Of a stretch of 29,492 nucleotides of DNA, positions 23,843 through 29,492 are shown one piece after another. The translations under genes and the position numbers were made by a program. The stretch is from CAZNQW01 sp964575225. GTDB taxonomy: Bacteria > Chloroflexota > Anaerolineae > JAAYZQ01. Below the pieces are notes generated by a model. It ran no database searches. It saw nothing but the letters and a program-made list of their open reading frames with translations, and was not told the origin of the DNA. Each line of letters begins with the position of its first letter. Position 1 is the first letter of the stretch. The stretch spans positions 1 to 29,492 of the forward strand of contig CAZNQW010000020.1 in assembly GCA_964575225.1 (NCBI GenBank), in the 5' to 3' direction.

Positions 23843-23871
23843 TTGACTTCCCCCTGATAGGTGACTATAAT
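23843..23871 (+). promoter_or_regulatory. Promoter of the yqeY-pgpH-ybeY operon
   Basis: TTGACT (23843-23848), 17 bases, perfect TATAAT (23866-23871). Transcription would start near 23878, about 75 bases before the ATG at 23953. Confidence 0.82.
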
Positions 23872-23952
23872 GATGTACACTAATGCTTCAAGGCTGGACG
23901 GATGGGAGCCCAATAGGCGGCGTTCCCGCGCACAAGAATGGAGAGAGCCAAC

Positions 23953-24414
23953 ATGGGCCTTCGAGAACAGTTGTCCAACGATCTGGCGCAGGCCATGCGC
24001 GACCGCGACGAGCGGCGCAAGTCGGCGATCCGCTCGGTGATCGCCGCCATGCAAACGGCCGAGGCCGAACTAGACGCGAACGGTCAGCGTATCCACCTGG
24101 ACGAGCAGGGGATTGTGGGAGTGATTGCGAAACAGGCCAAGATGCGCCAAGAGTCGATCATCGAATTCCGCCGGGGCCGGCGCGAAGACCTGGTTGCCGA
24201 AGAGGAGGCCGAGCTTGCCATCCTCCGCGCCTACCTGCCCGCACAGATGACTCGCGAAGAGATGGAGATCGAGGTGCGCCGAGTCATCGCCGAGGTCGGG
24301 GCCAGCGACCCCCGCGATATCGGAAAGGTCATGAAGCCACTCATGGCCGCGTTGCGGGGGCGTGCCGATGGCCGCTTGATCAACGAGGTTGTTCGCGAAA
24401 TCTTGGGTGGGTAG
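23953..24414 (+). CDS. yqeY: YqeY/GatB-like domain protein
   Basis: The 153-residue protein matches the YqeY family from end to end: LREQLSNDLAQAMRDRDERRKSAIRSVIAAMQTAE, then IAKQAKMRQESIIEFRRGRREDLVAEEEAELAILRAYLPAQMTREEMEI, and the C-terminal DIGKVMKPLMAALRGRADGRLINEVVREIL. The family resembles the tail domain of the GatB subunit of tRNA amidotransferase. Its own function is not established, though a tRNA-related role is often proposed. The ATG at 23953 follows GGAGAG at proper spacing; the ATG at 23938 lacks a ribosome site. It is the first gene of an operon, and its stop lies 4 bases before the next start codon. Confidence 0.92.
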   Translation: MGLREQLSNDLAQAMRDRDERRKSAIRSVIAAMQTAEAELDANGQRIHLDEQGIVGVIAKQAKMRQESIIEFRRGRREDLVAEEEAELAILRAYLPAQMTREEMEIEVRRVIAEVGASDPRDIGKVMKPLMAALRGRADGRLINEVVREILGG

Positions 24415-24418
24415 CCGG

Positions 24419-26554
24419 ATGCTAGACGCTTCACCAGGACGGCGATTGGCCCCATTCCCCTCCACATCGGGACTGGGCCGCTGGAGCATTACGCGGGCTA
24501 TCCTGTTGGGCCTGCTGCTGACGGCCATTATCAGCGCCGTCTTGCTCGTCGACTTGCTTCCCTCCAACCAAGTACTGTTGAATGTCGGCGATGTCAGTTC
24601 CCAAGACCTCCGCGCACCCTATGATCTGACCTACGAAAGCGCCATAGAGACCAAAAAAGCCCAGGATGCCCAGGCAGCCTCTGTGGCCGAGGTGTACGAT
24701 CCACCAGACATTACCGTGGCCCGGCAGCAGGAGGTAAAAGCCCGACAGACCACCGACTATATCAGTACCGTTCGGGAAGATGCCTACGCCGCCACAGCGG
24801 AAAAGATCCAGTGGATCGCGGCGGTGCCCGACCTGACCCTGACCGAACCGGTAATTGCTCAAATTCTGCAGTTCGACCAAGACGAGTGGGATAAAGTGCG
24901 GAGCGAAACCATTAACGTGTTGGTCCGGGCGATGCAAGGGGAAATTCGGGAAAGCCAGGTGACCACTACCCGCCGCCGATTGCCCACGCTGATCAGTCAT
25001 ACCCTGACGGATGACCAGGCCTCGGCCATCAGAGAACTGGCCGGTAGCCTGGTTACAGCAAACACCTTTTACAACGCCGCTCGCACAGAGGAAAACCGCC
25101 AGAAGGCCCGCGACAGCGTACCCCCCGTTCCCCTCACCATTCGTCAGGGTGAAACCATCATCCGTGCAGGTGATCGAGTGACCCCCCTCAATGTGGAAAT
25201 CCTCGACGCTTTTGGACTGCGGCAACAGGCCACCCGATGGGAATCGATCGTCGGCGCCATAGCCCTGTCCATCATCACCTCTCTGCTGATGGTATTGCTC
25301 ATTTTCCGCTTTCAACCGCAGCTTTGGGCCAGGGGGCGGGCTTCGCTGGTAACCATATTGCTCGTCGCCTTGTTTGTGATTCTGGGCAAACTGATGCTGC
25401 CCCTGACCGATTCGGTCGTACCCTATCTATACCCCCTGCCCGCGTTGTCGATGATTGTCAGCATCCTTTTCGGGCCTGTTCTCGGGCTGGGAATTGGCGC
25501 CGTCGTTGGCCTGATTGGCAGTTACATGGCCGGTGGTTCCTCGGCCATCACCCTCTATCTGATTGCAGGCACCTGGATAGGCGCCATAGCCTTGGGCCAG
25601 GCCGAGCGCCTCAAGGCATTCTTTCGCTCCGGCATTGCCGTGGCTCTGACCAATGCCGCCGTGATCCTGTTGTTCGGGCTGTTGGGCGCCGATCAGGACA
25701 TCGTCCGAACCGGCGTCCACGCCCTGGTGGGCATTGTGTCGGGTGGGACGGCAGCCAGTTTGGCGCTGGCGTGCTTCTTTGCTCTGAGCGCCCTCCTGGA
25801 CGTGGTGACCCCTTTTCAGCTCATGGAACTTTCGCGACCCACCCATCCCCTGTTTCGACAACTTCTTCTCAAGGCGCCGGGCACCTATCACCACACCCTG
25901 TTGGTGGCAAACATGGGCGAAGAAGCCGCAGAACGGATCGGCGCCGACGGGCTATTAACACGGGTGGGAACCTACTACCACGATATTGGCAAAACTCTAC
26001 GCCCCTATTTCTTTGCCGAGAACCGGGTGGGTAGTGTAAACCCCCACGAGAGGCTGGATCCGCGCACTAGCGCCCAGATCGTGATCAGCCATGTGACCGA
26101 CGGCCTGGAACTGGCCGAGCGCTACAACCTGCCCAGCGCCATCCGCGCCTTTATCCCCGAGCATCATGGCACCGGCATGGCGCTATCCTTTTATCGCATG
26201 GCCGTCAAGGCTGCTGAGGAGAGCGGCGAGACCGTCGCCGAAGAGGATTTCAGCTATCCCGGTCCCAAACCGCGGTCCAAGGAGACGGCCATCACCATGC
26301 TGGCCGACAATTGCGAAGCTCGCATCCGAAGCGCGGAACCTGCCTCTATCGAAGAGATGGATCGCTTGATCGCTGAGACGATCAAGGCCCGCCTGGATCA
26401 GGGCCAACTGGACGAATCAGATCTGACCCTGCGCGATCTATCTGAAATCCGCGCCGCTTTTTTGAGCGTTCTAAAGGGGGTATTCCACCCCAGGGTCAAA
26501 TATCCCGAACCTGTGAAAGTGAAGGGTCCCGATGGTAAAGAAATCATCCGCTAA
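24419..26554 (+). CDS. pgpH: PgpH-type 7TM-HD phosphodiesterase (c-di-AMP)
   Basis: The product is 711 residues. An N-terminal membrane segment (about 22-45) leads to an extracellular 7TMR-HDED domain (about 50-270, ending RQGETIIRAGDRVTPLNVEIL), then seven membrane segments (about 275-465), then a cytoplasmic HD domain with YHHTLLVANMGEEAAE, the metal pair H521-D522 in YYHDIGK, and PEHHGTG. Members of this family degrade cyclic di-AMP to pApA. The chosen ATG lies 4 bases after the yqeY stop with GGTGGG upstream; a TTG at 24389 would lie within yqeY. It overlaps ybeY by 23 bases, the pairing commonly seen for pgpH and ybeY in other phyla. The window also carries a YbbR (CdaR-like) gene, so both c-di-AMP turnover and control may exist in this organism. 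Confidence 0.93.
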   Translation: MLDASPGRRLAPFPSTSGLGRWSITRAILLGLLLTAIISAVLLVDLLPSNQVLLNVGDVSSQDLRAPYDLTYESAIETKKAQDAQAASVAEVYDPPDITVARQQEVKARQTTDYISTVREDAYAATAEKIQWIAAVPDLTLTEPVIAQILQFDQDEWDKVRSETINVLVRAMQGEIRESQVTTTRRRLPTLISHTLTDDQASAIRELAGSLVTANTFYNAARTEENRQKARDSVPPVPLTIRQGETIIRAGDRVTPLNVEILDAFGLRQQATRWESIVGAIALSIITSLLMVLLIFRFQPQLWARGRASLVTILLVALFVILGKLMLPLTDSVVPYLYPLPALSMIVSILFGPVLGLGIGAVVGLIGSYMAGGSSAITLYLIAGTWIGAIALGQAERLKAFFRSGIAVALTNAAVILLFGLLGADQDIVRTGVHALVGIVSGGTAASLALACFFALSALLDVVTPFQLMELSRPTHPLFRQLLLKAPGTYHHTLLVANMGEEAAERIGADGLLTRVGTYYHDIGKTLRPYFFAENRVGSVNPHERLDPRTSAQIVISHVTDGLELAERYNLPSAIRAFIPEHHGTGMALSFYRMAVKAAEESGETVAEEDFSYPGPKPRSKETAITMLADNCEARIRSAEPASIEEMDRLIAETIKARLDQGQLDESDLTLRDLSEIRAAFLSVLKGVFHPRVKYPEPVKVKGPDGKEIIR

Positions 26555-27014
26555 CCAGATCCAGATCGAAGTCCAAATTGCGCCGGCCTTTTTCGGATCG
26601 GACTATGCCGATCTCTTGTCGCCCGAGCGGCTCACGGGCGTGATTCGGACAGTGCTCCAACACATGGAGCGCACAGGGCAGGTTACCCTGGTGATCACCG
26701 ACGATGAGGGAATCCGAGAGCTGAACCGGGATTTTCTCGAGATCGACGAACCCACCGACGTCCTGGCCTTTGCCTCCCAAGAGGATTCGGGGCCCTTTAT
26801 CTCTGCGCCCGAAGCACACGAGTACCTGGGCGATGTCATCGTCTCTTTTCCCCGAGCCAAAGCCCAAGCTGAAGAAATGGGTCATCCGGTCGAATTGGAG
26901 ATCAATCTCCTCGTGGTCCATGGTGTGCTTCACCTCCTGGGCTACGATCACGGCAGCGAGGGCGAAAAGGCCATCATGTGGGCAGAGCAAGACACGATCT
27001 TGCGTAATCTGTGA
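26532..27014 (+). CDS. ybeY: Endoribonuclease YbeY (rRNA maturation factor)
   Basis: The 160-residue protein has the zinc-binding signature HGVLHLLGYDH with H130, H134 and H140. Earlier family segments are VTLVITDDEGIRELNRDFLEIDEPTDVLAFA and YLGDVIVSFPRAKAQAEEMG. YbeY is a single-strand-specific metal-dependent RNase involved in 16S rRNA 3' end maturation and ribosome quality control. The start overlaps the last 23 bases of pgpH, with GAAGGG just upstream, so translation is coupled. Length and motifs are normal. Confidence 0.96.
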   Translation: MVKKSSANQIQIEVQIAPAFFGSDYADLLSPERLTGVIRTVLQHMERTGQVTLVITDDEGIRELNRDFLEIDEPTDVLAFASQEDSGPFISAPEAHEYLGDVIVSFPRAKAQAEEMGHPVELEINLLVVHGVLHLLGYDHGSEGEKAIMWAEQDTILRNL

Positions 27015-27043
27015 GCAACGCCCTGTACTAAAGGGAGGGGAAC

Positions 27044-27577
27044 ATGCGAAATCAGGGTCAGATTCTACTGGGGTTGGCCGCTCTTGTCATTGGACTGGTC
27101 CTCCTTTTGGGGGTCTGGCTGGAGGTTGACGCTGGGGATCTGTGCTGGCCCACGGCGTTCATCCTGGCAGGCCTGTGGCTATTGATCCGCCCCTGGATGG
27201 TGCCAGCGAATACCACCCTGGAAACCCGCCTTTTTGGGCCATTGCGGCGGCAGGGGTCCTGGCAGGTTGCCCCCCTGGAATCATGGCTGTTTGTGGGAGA
27301 CGTGGACCTGGACTTTACCGAGGCCGAGATTCCACGCGGTGAGACAGCCATCCACTGCTTGGGCTTTGTGGGGACCACCCACGTACTCGTGCCGGAGGGC
27401 GTGGGGTGGAGTGTGACGTCCACGGCCTTTCTCACCGACGCCAAGGTGCTGGGCCAAAAGCGATCTGCCTTCTTTGTCCCCGTGACCATGACCAGCGAGG
27501 ATTATGCCACAGCCGAGCGCAAGATCCGGCTAGAGGTGACCTATTTTGTGGCCGATGTCAAGATCAAGCAGCTATAG
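27044..27577 (+). CDS. LiaF-like / cell-wall-active antibiotic response membrane protein
   Basis: The product is 177 residues. Two N-terminal membrane segments (about 7-25 and 34-50) are followed by a beta-rich C-terminal domain. That domain has the FVGDVDLDFTEAEIPRGETAIHCLGFVGTTHVLVPEGVGWSVTSTAF pattern of the LiaF C-terminal (DUF2154) domain. In Firmicutes LiaF restrains the LiaRS envelope-stress system; no LiaR or LiaS gene is adjacent here, so the name describes fold only. An AAGGGAGGGG ribosome site precedes the ATG, 29 bases after ybeY, and co-transcription is likely. The stop codon TAG lies inside the 9-bp target duplication of a MITE-like element (27580-27733), but the coding frame is intact. 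Confidence 0.8.
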   Translation: MRNQGQILLGLAALVIGLVLLLGVWLEVDAGDLCWPTAFILAGLWLLIRPWMVPANTTLETRLFGPLRRQGSWQVAPLESWLFVGDVDLDFTEAEIPRGETAIHCLGFVGTTHVLVPEGVGWSVTSTAFLTDAKVLGQKRSAFFVPVTMTSEDYATAERKIRLEVTYFVADVKIKQL

Positions 27578-27742
27578 GATAGGGCTGTTGCAAAGTCGGC
27601 CAGTCAATCTAGTTTGGAGCTCGCCGCCCCCGTCTCGGGGGCGGCCTGCACACCTGGCAGACCACCGCGCCCCGAGGACGGGGCGCGGAGCCCAACCAAA
27701 TCACATCGGTCAAGAGACAATGCAACAGCCCTGGCTATAGGA
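27571..27742. mobile_element. MITE-like element with 9-bp target-site duplication
   Basis: The element proper is 27580-27733 (154 bp). It begins AGGGCTGTTGCA (27581-27592) and ends with the exact complement TGCAACAGCCCT (27721-27732), so the terminal inverted repeats are 12 bp. The same 9 bases, GCTATAGGA, flank it at 27571-27579 and 27734-27742, a target duplication. Inside are two perfect GC-rich hairpins of 10 bp each: 27623-27645 with a 3-base loop and 27665-27688 with a 4-base loop. No ORF is present, so it would need a transposase from elsewhere. Its two arms are loosely complementary beyond the termini. It sits at the stop codon of the LiaF-like gene and probably adds terminator-like structure. 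Confidence 0.82.
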
Positions 27743-27796
27743 CGTAGCACGCCCGGGCCCCGTCCCGGGAGCGGCCCGGTCGCCCTCACGGCCGCC

Positions 27797-27816
27797 ATGC
27801 CCGCACACGCGGGCAT
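27797..27816. repeat. REP-like palindromic hairpin
   Basis: ATGCCCGC (27797-27804), loop ACAC, GCGGGCAT (27809-27816): a perfect 8-bp stem followed by CCAC. The GCGGGCATCCA text is typical of REP-type palindromes in many bacteria. It lies between two convergent genes just past the MITE-like element; no second copy is in the window. Confidence 0.5.
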
Positions 27817-27858
27817 CCACAGGAATGCTCCCCATCCCGGGGTACGTCAGCGCGCTGG

Positions 27859-29492
27859 CTACGGACCCCAGGAGATGTGTTCTTCGGTCCAGTCCCAGGT
27901 GGGGCCGGAGGGTTTACCGGGAAGATTAAAAAGCTTGGTCAGCCCCGAGCCGTCGGTCCGCACCACCCACATGGCCCAGGCGCCGTTGCGGTTGGAGGCA
28001 AAGGCCACCATCGAGCCATCGGGCGAAAAGGTAGCCAACCCGTCATTGGAGCCCGAGCTGTTGGACAGGTTCTTGGCCATGCCCCCTTTGCTGGAGATGA
28101 TGTAGACTTCCCAATTGCCGCTTTCCTGACTTTGGAACACGATCTGGGACCCATAGTTATCCGTGGCCCTCATGGTGAGGCCCCCGGCGTGGACGATGAC
28201 CGGCTGGCCGCCCCAGCTGGGCATGCGACAGATGCCGCAGTTTGACCCGCCCGAGCCGCCCGGCCAATAGTCGCAGGCCGTGAAGGCAACCCAATCATCG
28301 TGCATCCACACCGGCGAGCTGCCCAGGATCTCGGCCCCGCCATGGATCAATGGCTGGTCATCTTTGGAGTCCAGCACCTGTTTGTAGAGGAGCAACGTAT
28401 TGGCAAACTTGCCTCCCTGATGGTAGGAATCGTAGGCAAATTGGCCTCCATCGGGCGACCAAAAGGGCCGAAAATCGTTGGTGAACGGGCTCTGCTCGCG
28501 GACAAAGGCGCCGGTCTGGGCGTTGATAGTGGTTAGACTCGTTCCATTAGGCCCCTCGCCGTTGGCAATGATCAACTGCCCATCGGCGCGGAGATCGGGC
28601 TGGAACATGCCGCCGATGGGGCTCACCAGGTCTTTGCCGGTCTGCGCATGGACGATGTGCAGGGCGCCCCCTGTGCTGTAGACCATCTTGCCCGAGACGC
28701 TGAGCCCGCCGGCGGCAGGCGGATTGGTGGGCGCCGCTGCCGAGGCGGGTTGGGTCGCCGCCGGGGCAGGGTTGCTGCTGACAGACCCTGTATCGGCGCG
28801 CAGGTCGTCGATGTAGATCGTGCCCTTGCCCTGGAAGGTATCGGGCTTGTCATCGAGCACCAGGGCCATAAAGGAGATGGGATAGTCTACCTTGCCATTG
28901 TCTGTGCCGCTGATATGGGTCCAAGGCCAGGGCTGGTTGACGTCAATGGCGCCGGCCATCTGCTGCCAGCCGGTATGCGAGACGGTCCCCAAGGGCACCT
29001 GCCAGAGCTGACCGCCCGCATCCTTGATCCAGACATTAAGAAAATGCCCCGCCCCATCGCCGTACACCCAACCTGTAATGCGGGTGGGTGCGCCGCTGAG
29101 GGCGTGCGTCTGTTGAAAGACCACATAATCGTTCGCGGACGAACTGAAGGTATAGTCCAGTTTGCCCGAATAGGAACCCTGGTGGGCCTGTGCATTGGAC
29201 TGGGCAAAGGTGCCGTTGGGTTCATCGCCGCGCTTCCAGGTGCCAAAGCTTTCAAAATTCGCGATCAAGCCCGGATCGCTGGGAACAGGCGCTGCCGTCG
29301 GCGCCGGTTTGGTCGGTTCTACAGCAGGCGGTGGCGTATCTGTGGGCGGTGGAGGCGTGTCCGTAGGCGGTACGGGCGTGGGGGGCAGCGTCGGCTCCCC
29401 GGTCGCGGTGACCACTACCACAACCGGCGTAGGCGCATCGAGCACGGCCGTAGGATCGAGCGACGCGTCGGTGGGCTCGGGGGTCGGGCTAA
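27859..29492 (-). CDS. Exported TolB-like beta-propeller protein with carbohydrate-binding-like domain (5' end outside window)
   Basis: The frame is open to the right edge with no stop, so the N-terminus is missing and the GTG at 29445 is not a convincing start. Visible order, about 540 residues: a Pro/Thr-rich linker (PPTDTPPPPTDTPPP); a beta-sandwich domain (ANFESFGTWKRGDEPNGTFAQ ... GTIYIDDLRAD) resembling CBM11-type carbohydrate-binding or galactose-binding folds; a Pro/Ala linker; then PD40/TolB-like propeller blades (FRPFWSPDGGQFAYDSY, LATFSPDGSMVAFASNRNGAWAMWVVRTDGSGLTKL) to the end. Such linkers and propellers often follow an N-terminal membrane anchor or a Ser/Thr kinase in Chloroflexota, but neither is visible here. 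The substrate is unknown. The REP-like palindrome lies beyond its stop. Confidence 0.8.
   Translation of the reverse strand, partial: SPTPEPTDASLDPTAVLDAPTPVVVVVTATGEPTLPPTPVPPTDTPPPPTDTPPPAVEPTKPAPTAAPVPSDPGLIANFESFGTWKRGDEPNGTFAQSNAQAHQGSYSGKLDYTFSSSANDYVVFQQTHALSGAPTRITGWVYGDGAGHFLNVWIKDAGGQLWQVPLGTVSHTGWQQMAGAIDVNQPWPWTHISGTDNGKVDYPISFMALVLDDKPDTFQGKGTIYIDDLRADTGSVSSNPAPAATQPASAAAPTNPPAAGGLSVSGKMVYSTGGALHIVHAQTGKDLVSPIGGMFQPDLRADGQLIIANGEGPNGTSLTTINAQTGAFVREQSPFTNDFRPFWSPDGGQFAYDSYHQGGKFANTLLLYKQVLDSKDDQPLIHGGAEILGSSPVWMHDDWVAFTACDYWPGGSGGSNCGICRMPSWGGQPVIVHAGGLTMRATDNYGSQIVFQSQESGNWEVYIISSKGGMAKNLSNSSGSNDGLATFSPDGSMVAFASNRNGAWAMWVVRTDGSGLTKLFNLPGKPSGPTWDWTEEHISWGP

Larger units (their letters stand above)
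23543..23952. other. Divergent promoter region between EF-G-like and YqeY genes
   Basis: No credible ORF lies in these 410 bases. The EF-G-like promoter reads left with a leader of about 147 bases, and the yqeY promoter reads right from 23843. Within the EF-G-like leader, GCCTCC and GGAGGC (23565-23590 area) can form a 6-bp hairpin that lies about 30 bases before the start codon, near the ribosome site. A regulatory role is speculative. Confidence 0.55.

Overview
The window looks like a chromosomal segment of a GC-rich bacterium, most probably a Chloroflexota (Anaerolineae-like) member. That placement is inference. It rests on a tetratricopeptide protein carrying many P-[DE]-W-[LM] segments, Pro/Thr linkers in exported proteins, an N-terminal receiver fused to a histidine kinase, an EF-G-like second GTPase, and a YbbR/PHP/DUF362 cluster. 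Both strands are used, in short operons separated by promoter-bearing gaps. No tRNA, rRNA, CRISPR array or phage gene was recognised.

Layout. 1-5611 (minus strand): a 5'-complete TPR/LPDWL protein leaving the left edge, a receiver-histidine kinase, a ComEA-type DNA-binding protein and a membrane-anchored TPR protein. 5965-6951 (plus): a D-cysteine desulfhydrase/ACC-deaminase family enzyme. 7083-9121 (minus): a secreted glycoside-hydrolase-like gene broken by a frameshift, divergent from a methyltransferase with a C-terminal zinc ribbon (9291-10175). 10176-12638 (plus): a near-perfect parS site, a promoter carrying a 20-bp perfect palindrome, dnaN, a strong terminator and rsmG. This is the kind of gene neighbourhood found near bacterial replication origins, although dnaA is not in the window. 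12812-18010 (minus): DUF362 protein, PHP phosphoesterase, YbbR/CdaR-like protein and transketolase. 18259-21371 (plus): a double-HTH XRE regulator, a GAF/NarL-type histidine kinase and a TPR protein with an Asp/Trp-repeat tail, apparently one operon. 21470-23542 (minus): EF-G-like GTPase. 23953-27577 (plus): YqeY/GatB-like protein, PgpH-type 7TM-HD c-di-AMP phosphodiesterase, YbeY and a LiaF-like membrane protein. 27580-27733: a 154-bp MITE-like element with a 9-bp target duplication, inserted at the stop codon of the LiaF-like gene. 27859-29492 (minus): an exported TolB-like propeller protein with a carbohydrate-binding-like domain, cut by the right edge.

Nearly every gap upstream of an operon contains a clear sigma70-type promoter with a 17-bp spacer. 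Two of these, in the gap at 9122-9290, put their -10 boxes exactly 7 bases before the ATG, which predicts leaderless mRNAs. The strongest candidates for a second look are the parS/palindrome region upstream of dnaN, the MITE-like element, the divergent leaderless promoter pair and the XRE-kinase-acidic TPR operon.
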